Shown here: in pieces, positions 1 through 4,915 of the stretch
Numbering within the stretch: position 1 is the stretch's first letter
Layout: each line of letters starts with the position of its first letter
Notes under the pieces: generated by a model
Told to the model about the DNA's origin: nothing
Database searches by the model: none
What the model saw: the letters and a program-made list of their open reading frames with translations, nothing else
NCBI GenBank assembly: GCA_002339355.1
Contig: DDKQ01000008.1
Span: 1 to 5,791 of the forward strand
DNA from: Candidatus Subteraquimicrobium carltonvillense
Lineage (GTDB): Bacteria > Actinomycetota > Aquicultoria > Subteraquimicrobiales > Subteraquimicrobiaceae
Direction: 5' to 3'
DNA length: 5,791 nt
Made by a program: the position numbers and the translations under genes

Positions 1-6
1 CAAAGC

Positions 7-144
7 ACCAAATTCTAAACAATATTAAATGACCAAACATGTCCTGAGCAAAGTCGAAGGAATCCAAAGGTTCAAAACAAAACGAAATAGGGTTTAGGAT
101 TTGAGCCACCTTTCTGAAATTATGTCTAGGACACAAGCGATTAA
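7..144 (+). repeat. Dispersed AT-rich intergenic repeat, copy A
   Basis: This gene-free leader shares four ordered blocks with the stretch at 2169-2297: ACCAAATT (7-14), AAATGACCAAA (27-37), GTTTAGGATTT (92-102) and TAGGACACAAGCGA (127-140). All are in the same orientation and at similar spacing (134 bp against 124 bp overall). The right end stops about 27 bp before the hpt start codon. The middles of the two copies differ, and copy A carries an extra motif at 41-61. No ORF or transposase is present, so this is a non-coding repeat, possibly MITE-like or a mobile leader. The block matches were read by eye; the family assignment is inference. Confidence 0.5.
41..61. repeat. CCTGAGCAAAGTCGAAGG-type short repeat motif
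   Basis: The core CCTGAGCAAAGTCGAAGG at 43-60 is flanked by GT and A. From memory, very similar strings (CCTGAGCGAAGTCGAAGG) recur between genes in many unrelated bacterial genomes. The ends TCCT/AGGA are complementary, but the stem is short and imperfect. It sits inside repeat copy A and is absent from copy B, so it looks like an insertion into, or variant of, that element. Its function is unknown. Confidence 0.4.
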
Positions 145-167
145 AAATGAATGTGTAGGGTGGATTC

Positions 168-692
168 ATGAAAGTCGGAAAAGTTCTCATCTCTCAAGAA
201 CAAATCCAATCCAGGGTTAAGGAACTTGCGAGTAGGATATCCTTAGACTATAGAGAGAAAGATCTTTTGATGGTATGCATCTTAAAAGGTGCCTTCATGT
301 TCCTGGGGGATTTATTAAAGCACCTCTCACTTCCAGTGAAAATCGATTTTATGGCCACCTCAAGCTATGGGCGAAGAACGAAGACCACCGGGAAAGTAAG
401 GATTACCAAAGAACTTGAGGTCGATGCTCATGGAAGACATGTCCTTGTGGTAGAAGATATTGTGGATACTGGTCACACTCTGAAATTCATTCTCGATTAC
501 TTGGCCTCCAAAGAACCAGCGAGCCTCAAGGTCTGTGCGCTTCTGGATAAAAAGGAACGCCGAGAGGTACCCATAAACTTGGATTATGTGGGTTTTACTA
601 TCCCCAACGTCTTCGTCGTGGGGTATGGACTTGATTATGCAGAGCGCTACAGAAATCTCCCCTATGTGGCCTCTCTCGTTGAAGAGGACTAA
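168..692 (+). CDS. hpt: Hypoxanthine phosphoribosyltransferase
   Basis: A cytoplasmic purine-salvage enzyme that joins hypoxanthine (and usually guanine) to PRPP, giving IMP or GMP plus pyrophosphate. At 174 residues it has the normal length for bacterial Hpt. Visible motifs in order: LKGA (39-42, PRPP loop I); SSYG (65-68, the flexible catalytic loop); the PRPP-binding signature VVEDIVDTGHTL (94-105), with acidic pair E96-D97 and probable catalytic base D100; LLDKK (125-129), whose lysine contacts the purine; and the C-terminal DYAERYRNLPYV (156-167), typical of Hpt. The ATG follows AGGGTGG at a workable distance. Nothing appears broken. The gene is convergent with the aminotransferase and its TAA overlaps that gene's stop codon. 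It stands alone here, without tilS or ftsH, its frequent neighbours in other bacteria. Confidence 0.95.
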   Translation: MKVGKVLISQEQIQSRVKELASRISLDYREKDLLMVCILKGAFMFLGDLLKHLSLPVKIDFMATSSYGRRTKTTGKVRITKELEVDAHGRHVLVVEDIVDTGHTLKFILDYLASKEPASLKVCALLDKKERREVPINLDYVGFTIPNVFVVGYGLDYAERYRNLPYVASLVEED

Positions 693-1843
693 CGGTCTTT
701 CCCCTTCAAGTATTTCTCCAGCCGATTCATACCTTCTGCTATGTTCTCTAGTGAGTTGGCATAGGAGAAACGAATATACCCTTCCGCATTATCTCCAAAG
801 TCGATGCCCGGAGTGACCGCGACTTTTGCATTTTCCAGAATCTCAAGGGCTAACTTGTATGAATCATTACCAAAATGTTTTGCGTTTGCCAGGACATAGA
901 AAGCGCCTGTGGGTTCGACTTTTATGCCCAATCCAATCTCTCTCAGCTTAGGTATGATATATTTCCTCCTTTGATTGTAGATTTTGACAATCCTCTTGAC
1001 ATCTGCTCCAGCTTCTTTCAGAGCGGCGATTCCCGCCCATTGAACGAAGTTATTCGCCGAAATGAAGAAGTTTTGCTGTATTTTTTGCATTGGTCTTATG
1101 AACTCTTTGGGGGCAATTACATATCCTAGCCTCCAGCCAGTCATGGCATAGGCTTTGGAAAATCCATTGAGGACAAAGGCCTCATCGGTGAATTCTAAGA
1201 TGGAATGCTCTCTTCCCTCATATACCAAACCGTGGTAAATTTCATCGGAAACGACGAAGCAATTCCCGCGGGCAATTTCCGCGATTTCCCTCATAACCTT
1301 TGATGACAATAGGTTACCTGTGGGATTCGATGGAGAATTGATGAAGATCGCCTTCGTTTTGGGGTTGATTTTTTCCCTTATCCTCTCTGCTCGATACTGA
1401 AATCCATCTTCTTCATAGACATTAATGTAAATTGGGATGCTATCCAGGAATTCAACGAAATTAGGATAGCAAGCATAGCAAGGGTTGGATAAAATTACTT
1501 CGTCGCCGGGATTGAGTAAAACGGAGAAGATTAAGAACATAGCTGGGGATGTACCAGAGGTTATGACTATTTGATCGGGTGCTACCTCTACATTATATTT
1601 CCTGTGATAATGTTCCGAGATGGCTTCCCTAAGTTCAGGGAGCCCCAGACTGTGAGTGTAACCCGTCTTCCCCTCTTTCAATGCTTTGTATGCGGCTTCT
1701 TTTATGCAATCGGGTGTATCAAAATCCGGCTCACCTATTTCCAGGTGGATGATTTTTTCTCCCTTTCTCTGCATAGCTTGGGCCCTCTCTAAAATGTCCA
1801 TGACGATGAAAGGTGGTATTTTTTGGGCTCTTTCCGATATCAT
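689..1843 (-). CDS. PLP-dependent aminotransferase, class I/II (aspartate aminotransferase-like)
   Basis: A fold-type I PLP enzyme of the COG0436 group that moves an amino group between an amino acid and a 2-oxo acid. The substrate cannot be fixed from sequence; aspartate, alanine or an aromatic amino acid are all possible. The chosen start gives 384 residues, the usual length. Landmarks: LEIGEPDFDTP (34-44), SGTSPA (96-101, phosphate binding), SNPCYACYPNF (119-129), SPSNPTG (170-176, N173 to PLP), SDEIYHG (199-205, D200 to the pyridine nitrogen, Y203), GFSKAYAMTGWRLGY (227-241, Schiff-base K230) and YIRFS (356-360, R358 for the substrate carboxylate). The ATG at 1843 is preceded by GGGAGAGGAGAA. 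The frame stays open for 31 more codons upstream (to 1936), but that stretch is not family-like and overlaps a probable promoter, so I exclude it. Confidence 0.93.
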   Translation of the reverse strand: MISERAQKIPPFIVMDILERAQAMQRKGEKIIHLEIGEPDFDTPDCIKEAAYKALKEGKTGYTHSLGLPELREAISEHYHRKYNVEVAPDQIVITSGTSPAMFLIFSVLLNPGDEVILSNPCYACYPNFVEFLDSIPIYINVYEEDGFQYRAERIREKINPKTKAIFINSPSNPTGNLLSSKVMREIAEIARGNCFVVSDEIYHGLVYEGREHSILEFTDEAFVLNGFSKAYAMTGWRLGYVIAPKEFIRPMQKIQQNFFISANNFVQWAGIAALKEAGADVKRIVKIYNQRRKYIIPKLREIGLGIKVEPTGAFYVLANAKHFGNDSYKLALEILENAKVAVTPGIDFGDNAEGYIRFSYANSLENIAEGMNRLEKYLKGKDR

Positions 1844-1877
1844 TTCTCCTCTCCCATATAAAATTGGTGCAATATTT

Positions 1878-1907
1878 AGCATATATGGAACGGAAGAGAA
1901 AGTGCAA
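1878..1907 (-). promoter_or_regulatory. Predicted promoter of the aminotransferase
   Basis: On the minus strand, TTGCAC (1907-1902) and TATGCT (1883-1878) are separated by 18 bp. That predicts a start near 1872 and a leader of about 30 nt carrying the GGGAGAGGAG ribosome binding site before the ATG at 1843. Match to the sigma70 consensus is moderate. It supports the 1843 start, because the longer frame would begin upstream of this promoter. Confidence 0.4.
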
Positions 1908-1929
1908 GAAAAAATATTTGTGAATTTTC

Positions 1930-1958
1930 TTGACAAGAGTCATGCGGCGTGGTATGTT
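1930..1958 (+). promoter_or_regulatory. Strong sigma70-like promoter with extended -10
   Basis: A perfect -35 box TTGACA (1930-1935), a 17-bp spacer and TATGTT (1953-1958) preceded by TGG, an extended -10. The predicted start is at about 1964-1966, exactly where the GGCCCCAA arm of the long stem-loop begins. No protein gene starts downstream for about 350 bp, so the first product is probably the structured RNA rather than an mRNA. It diverges from the aminotransferase promoter; the two -35 boxes lie about 23 bp apart. Confidence 0.6.
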
Positions 1959-1965
1959 TACAATT

Positions 1966-2076
1966 GGCCCCAAGTAGTGGGAGGCAAATATCGAGTAGGG
2001 GAAACTCGAAAGATAGGAGCCAAAAGCTATTTGGGGCCTTAATATTCCCATCTTATTCAGATGGGATCTTCTTTCT
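1966..2076 (+). ncRNA. Candidate structured small RNA or orphan riboswitch-like element
   Basis: A transcript starting at the promoter just upstream would open with GGCCCCAAGTAGT (1966-1978), which pairs with GCTATTTGGGGCC (2026-2038). That makes a 13-bp stem with two G-U pairs. Inside it GGC (1983-1985) can pair with GCC (2019-2021), and TATC/GATA (1989-1992 with 2012-2015) plus GAGT/ACTC (1993-1996 with 2004-2007) form an inner arm capped by AGGGGAA. A terminator-like hairpin follows at 2046-2066. The segment has no convincing coding potential. I do not recognise the family: it lacks SRP, tmRNA, 6S, T-box and common riboswitch signatures. Some resemblance to the GGCAAA...GCAAAGC layout of c-di-GMP-I riboswitches was noted, but the conserved bases do not match. 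Promoter, fold and terminator are seen; transcription is inferred. Confidence 0.5.
2046..2076 (+). terminator. Rho-independent-type terminator
   Basis: TCCCATCT (2046-2053) and AGATGGGA (2059-2066) form a perfect 8-bp stem around a 5-base loop, followed by a T-rich tail TCTTCTTTCT (2067-2076). It lies 7 bases after the long stem and would end the candidate RNA. The tail is interrupted by C, so efficiency is uncertain. On the minus strand the hairpin lacks a T tail. Confidence 0.55.
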
Positions 2077-2168
2077 ATAATCCTTTGAGCCTCTTGATCC
2101 CGGAATTTCTTCAAGGGACCGGTGATATGAGGTAAAATATGATACAAGTGGCTTATAGGTTACAAATT

Positions 2169-2297
2169 ACCAAATTAAAATGACCAAAACAAAACCAAAA
2201 TCTAGAAGAATATTAGTTTTGAATTTCGAAAATTTGGATTTTGAATTTGTTTAGGATTTAGAATTTGGAATTTAGGTTTAGGGCACAAATGACTTAA
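2169..2297 (+). repeat. Dispersed AT-rich intergenic repeat, copy B
   Basis: The second copy of the element seen at 7-144, with the same ordered blocks: ACCAAATT (2169-2176), AAATGACCAAA (2178-2188), GTTTAGGATTT (2249-2259) and TAGGGCACAAATGA (2279-2292). Its centre holds degenerate repeats of GAATTT (2221, 2243, 2261, 2268), including TTTTGAATTT twice, 22 bp apart. TTTAGAATTTGG (2257-2268) is the exact reverse complement of CCAAATTCTAAA in copy A (8-19), so the arms may also be partly inverted. The right end stops about 23 bp before the hslO ATG. It separates hslO from the RNA element and has no coding capacity. Confidence 0.5.
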
Positions 2298-2315
2298 TTT
2301 AGTTGAAAAGTGGGG

Positions 2316-3218
2316 ATGTATTTGAGGGATTATTTAGTGAGAGCCGTTACCCTTGAAGGTTTGGGAGCGGTAGCTGCCATAACCACAAATTTGGTGGAAG
2401 AAGCCCGGAGGAAACATCGGACTTATCCCACGGCAACTGCCGCTTTGGGTCGGACTCTCACCGCTGGTGTACTGATGGGCAGTTTATTGCAGCCTCCCCA
2501 AAAGCTGACAATCCAGATTTTGTGTAGTGGACCTTTGGAGGAGATAGTGGTCGAGGCGGATGCCGGAGGGAATGTCCGCGGCTTTGTAAGAAGACCTCAT
2601 ATTCACCTTCCGATTCGAAGCGGAAAGTTGGATGTGGCCAGGGCTGTGAAAGAAGGAGTACTTTGTGTGGTTAAGGATTTGGGTTTGAAAGAACCCTATA
2701 CGGGATGCGTGCCCCTGGTTTCAGGAGAAATTGCCAAGGATATTACCCATTATCTCGCCGTTTCGGAACAGCAACCTTCGGCGACTGCTTTGGGTGTTAT
2801 GATTGATAAGGATAACTCGGTCAAAGTTGCAGGTGGATTTCTCATTCAGCCCGTAGCCGGTGTAAGCGAGGAAGTCATCGGTGAAATCGAAGAAAATTTG
2901 AAAAATTTGCCCTCCTGTAGCCAACTCCTTCTTGAGGAGAAAACGCCCGAAGGAATGTTGCAGAAAGTACTGAAGGGTTTTACCTTGGATATCAATCAAA
3001 TAAAGAATATTCAATTTAAGTGCAGGTGCTCAAAGGAGAAGTGCAGAGAGGCTTTGATTGCTTTGGGCATTAAGGAGATCGAAGACATGTTGTCCAAAAA
3101 ACGAGAGGTGGAGATGTGGTGCAATTTCTGCAACGAAGAATATGTTTTTAGCCTTTTAGAATTGGGGGGTATTTTAACTGAAGTCAAGCGGAGGAAAGGT
3201 CTGCATAAAATTCATTAG
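2316..3218 (+). CDS. hslO: Hsp33 redox-regulated holdase chaperone
   Basis: A cytoplasmic chaperone, inactive when reduced, that is switched on by oxidation plus unfolding to hold damaged proteins. The N-terminal domain is typical: RDYLVRA, then TTNLVEEARRKH and TATAALGRTLTAG near residues 24-51. The C-terminal zinc switch is complete: C236-x-C238 and C269-x2-C272. The 31-residue step between the pairs equals that of E. coli Hsp33 (C232/C234, C265/C268). An extra cysteine (C243) sits just after the first pair. From the ATG the protein is 300 residues, a normal length. The start is uncertain: GTG 2310 adds two residues, while TTG 2322 has a better-spaced GGGG and begins exactly at the family N-terminus (M-RDYLVRA). 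It heads a run of same-strand genes, with the translin gene 18 bp downstream. Confidence 0.94.
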   Translation: MYLRDYLVRAVTLEGLGAVAAITTNLVEEARRKHRTYPTATAALGRTLTAGVLMGSLLQPPQKLTIQILCSGPLEEIVVEADAGGNVRGFVRRPHIHLPIRSGKLDVARAVKEGVLCVVKDLGLKEPYTGCVPLVSGEIAKDITHYLAVSEQQPSATALGVMIDKDNSVKVAGGFLIQPVAGVSEEVIGEIEENLKNLPSCSQLLLEEKTPEGMLQKVLKGFTLDINQIKNIQFKCRCSKEKCREALIALGIKEIEDMLSKKREVEMWCNFCNEEYVFSLLELGGILTEVKRRKGLHKIH

Positions 3219-3236
3219 TCTTAAGGGGGAATATCG

Positions 3237-3869
3237 ATGGATTTGGCGCAAATTTGCACGAAGATTCGGGAAAATTTCGATTCCAAGAATTTAGCTAGGG
3301 AAAAGGGACTTTCCTTTTCTCGTCAAGCCATCAGGGCTTCCAGCAACGCCATAAGAGCCATCCATCGAGGCGAATTTTCAGAGGCCGAGGAGTTGCTGGC
3401 TGAGGTGAAGGAGGCTTTGGATAAAGCCGAGAATTTACTCAAGGAGCACAAAGATATCTATTATGCTGGATTTTTTCAAGATGCCCAAAAGGAGTACGCT
3501 GAAGCCAGGATCACTTTAGCTCTAATTCATGGAGGATCCCTTCCCGATCCGGATGAGATTGGTGTTGGGTATCCGCAATTCCTCAATGGGTTGGGCGAAG
3601 CGATCGGGGAGCTAAGAAGACATATCTTGGATATCATCAGGGAGGCTAATCTCAAGCGGGGTGAAGAATTGCTTAAAGTCATGGACGACCTGTACTACGC
3701 GTTGGTTTCATTCGATTATCCGGAGGCTATCACCCGCGGCTTAAGGAGAACCGCTGACATTGCTCAATCCATAATCCAGAAAACGCGCGGCGATTTGACC
3801 ACAGCCCTCCGCCAGAGCGAGCTCCAAAAATCGATTGCCAGATTGGAAGAGGGACTAAAGAAGAAGTGA
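3237..3869 (+). CDS. Translin-family protein (putative RNA-binding protein/RNase)
   Basis: This 210-residue, almost all-helical protein looks like the translin family (COG2178): a REKGLSFSRQAIRASSNAIRAIHR opening segment (21-44), then alternating charged helices. In eukaryotes, translin and TRAX form the C3PO RNase, and archaeal relatives form similar hollow octamers. Aligned from memory with TRAX, the catalytic carboxylates appear kept: E86 and E89 in EYAEA match the TRAX EYVEA pair, and D150 in VMDDLYY matches the VYDGFSF aspartate. E125 in GELRRHI matches a conserved GEL. Activity is therefore plausible, though unproven. AGGGGG lies about 7 bp before the ATG. It sits between hslO (18 bp) and a four-cysteine gene (10 bp), so co-transcription is likely. 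The RNA target is unknown. Confidence 0.8.
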   Translation: MDLAQICTKIRENFDSKNLAREKGLSFSRQAIRASSNAIRAIHRGEFSEAEELLAEVKEALDKAENLLKEHKDIYYAGFFQDAQKEYAEARITLALIHGGSLPDPDEIGVGYPQFLNGLGEAIGELRRHILDIIREANLKRGEELLKVMDDLYYALVSFDYPEAITRGLRRTADIAQSIIQKTRGDLTTALRQSELQKSIARLEEGLKKK

Positions 3870-3879
3870 GGGATATCTT

Positions 3880-4335
3880 TTGGATATCGAGAAGGAATTG
3901 GCAGAAAGCTGGAAAAAAATAGGAAAAATTCAAAAGAAACTCATGAGGAAGAGCGAGGATGTAGGGGAGCAAATTTCCATCTTGGAGAAGGAGATAGATA
4001 AACTCGTCAGTGAATTAAACAAGCGCCAAGATAAATCCAAGCGCCTTGAATTGTTGACTCGACTTTGCCTTCTCTCGGAGTTGTGTTCGGCCATAGATTT
4101 TGATCGCATGATCGAAGCCCGAGAGAAATTTCAAGATTTGTTGCCTCAACATTTCAAAGAGTATTTAGCTCATCTCAAGACCATCCCTTGGCATATCTCC
4201 TGGTCGGGTTGTCTTAAGTGTCGTCATTTTTCGGGAAAGTGTAATTTAAATTTGATGCCCCTTGAGGTCTCCGATAGTAAGCACGGTCTTCAGAAGACCT
4301 GTCCTTCCTGGGTTAAAAAATCGGGGAAATTATAG
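3880..4335 (+). CDS. Unrecognised protein: coiled coil plus four-cysteine C-terminal cluster
   Basis: I do not recognise this 151-residue protein. Residues 1-57 are strongly charged with heptad-like spacing (EKELAESWKKIGKIQKKL, then EQISILEKEIDKLVSEL), predicting a coiled coil. A middle helical part (58-100) holds C63 and C69. The C-terminus carries C111-x2-C114-x6-C121 and, 20 residues later, C141 in KTCPSW, with H116 nearby. Four spaced cysteines suggest a zinc knuckle or an Fe-S site. The start is TTG, backed by GAGGG seven bases upstream; the next in-frame methionine (residue 22) would cut the coiled coil. It lies 10 bp after the translin gene and 49 bp before usp, so a partnership with translin is possible. 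No signal peptide or membrane segment is seen. Confidence 0.75.
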   Translation: MDIEKELAESWKKIGKIQKKLMRKSEDVGEQISILEKEIDKLVSELNKRQDKSKRLELLTRLCLLSELCSAIDFDRMIEAREKFQDLLPQHFKEYLAHLKTIPWHISWSGCLKCRHFSGKCNLNLMPLEVSDSKHGLQKTCPSWVKKSGKL

Positions 4336-4384
4336 ATGGTTTTGGTATAAGTATTTAAGTACAAATTTGAAAGGGGAAGGTGAA

Positions 4385-4711
4385 ATGGAGAGAATTCTTT
4401 TCCCAACTGATGGCTCGGACACTGCAAGGAAAGCACTGGAATTCGCCATCCACATGGACAAAGGAGCGAGAGCCAAAATTATTGTGCTCACTGTGGCGGA
4501 GGCACTCCCTCAAGGGATTGCAGAACAGCAAAGTGAACTGAAGAAACATTTAGAGAGAAGAGCCGAAGCAATTGCCAAGGAAGCAACAATGAAAGTCGCT
4601 AAACAGGGTCTTGAAGCGGAGACAATAGTTGCAATCGGTGATCCGAGCGAAACGATAATAAGGCTAGCCAAAGCGGAAAAGGTCGATGCCATCGTCATGG
4701 GTACCCGAGGG
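4385..4711 (+). pseudogene. Universal stress protein (UspA family), 3' end lost
   Basis: Residues 1-109 are a clear UspA domain: MERILFPTDGS opening with D9 for nucleotide binding, VLTVAEAL strand, a charged helix, then IVAIGDPSETIIRLAKAEKVDAIVMGTRG. Just after VMGTRG (105-109) the family normally continues with G-x9-G(S/T) and a last strand (about 30 residues), which complete the ATP site. Here homology stops at about 4711. The frame reads on to a stop at 4868-4870, giving 161 residues, but that tail is antisense to another gene start and not family-like. The ATG at 4385 follows GGGGAAGGTGAA; an upstream start at 4262 would overlap the previous gene and is rejected. The gene is 49 bp after the four-cysteine gene. 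It is either a genuine truncation or an assembly join. Confidence 0.8.
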
Positions 4712-4720
4712 GTCGTACCC
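4699..4720. repeat. Inverted repeat at the usp/glycosyltransferase junction
   Basis: GGGTAC (4699-4704) and GTACCC (4715-4720) are perfect inverted copies separated by 10 bases. The segment between about 4705 and 4714 is compatible with both proteins: TRG of UspA on the plus strand and GTTPR of the glycosyltransferase on the minus strand. Short shared or inverted sequence of this kind is what an inversion, end-joining event or assembler error would leave. Confidence 0.6.
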
Positions 4721-4824
4721 TGTTCATCGATTGGAGTGGGGTGGTCATACACGTCATCTTCTGGGTTAATTGGTTCTTTCCAACTTCTGCCCCAATACGA
4801 TGGTATGACAAATGTCGGTCTCAC
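4705..4824 (-). pseudogene. 5' fragment of a glycosyltransferase-like gene
   Basis: Read leftwards from a GTG at 4824-4822, the first 40 codons give MRPTFVIPSYWGR (1-13), then DDVYDHPTPIDEQGTTPR (23-40). From memory this matches the start of glycosyltransferase-2-like proteins that begin VIPSYWGR...YDHPTPLD..GTL.R. GGAAAGGA sits a suitable distance before the GTG, so this looks like a real translation start. The match ends at about 4705, where the sequence becomes the reverse complement of usp; the frame continues only as that gene's shadow. The fragment lies 91 bp after the sbcC-like stop on the same strand, so sbcC then glycosyltransferase was probably the original order. Family assignment is moderately sure; truncation is clear if the usp call is right. 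Confidence 0.55.
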
Positions 4825-4915
4825 TCTGCTGTTCCTTTCCGTAAATTGTCCCCATCCTAATGGGATTTAGCTGCGACTCAACAATTTCAGCTGCCTTACA
4901 ACTCTTACCTATATC
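4825..4915. other. Intergenic gap between sbcC-like gene and glycosyltransferase start
   Basis: Non-coding on either strand. It holds a small hairpin, CCCAT-CCTA-ATGGG (4851-4864), without a T-run on either side, and AGCTGC twice, 20 bp apart (4869 and 4889). There is no convincing terminator or promoter. The part next to 4824 contains the GGAAAGGA ribosome binding site of the minus-strand glycosyltransferase fragment. Confidence 0.4.

Noticed and set aside
1844..1936. 31-residue N-terminal extension of the aminotransferase
   Set aside because: It is not family-like, lies over the predicted promoter, and the ATG at 1843 has its own ribosome site.
1966..2066. c-di-GMP-I (GEMM) riboswitch, from GGCAAA, a stem, GGAGCCAAAAGCTA and GGGGCCTTAA
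   Set aside because: The layout is similar, but the highly conserved GACGCAAAGCC is not matched base for base and the second domain with its tetraloop receptor is missing. I keep it only as something for a covariance search to test.
1844..2147. T-box or other leader for the aminotransferase on the minus strand
   Set aside because: No TGGNACCGCG-type sequence or specifier structure is visible, and a closer minus-strand promoter at 1878-1907 leaves only a short leader.
1731..2147. Minus-strand open frame of 138 codons
   Set aside because: Half overlaps the aminotransferase in another frame, the rest crosses the stem-loops, and the protein resembles nothing.
3237..3869. Archaeal origin of the window, based on the translin gene
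   Set aside because: Hsp33, a sigma70-like promoter, strong Shine-Dalgarno sites and an SbcC-type Walker B all favour a bacterium.
4262..4384. Upstream in-frame start for usp
   Set aside because: It would overlap the four-cysteine gene and add residues not seen in UspA; ATG 4385 has a clear ribosome site and the family N-terminus.
4850..4865. Terminator after the sbcC-like gene
   Set aside because: The stem is only 5 bp and no T-run follows on either strand.
4712..4870. Residues 110-161 of the usp frame as a novel C-terminal domain
   Set aside because: This stretch is antisense to a recognisable gene start and its ribosome site, and has no UspA features.
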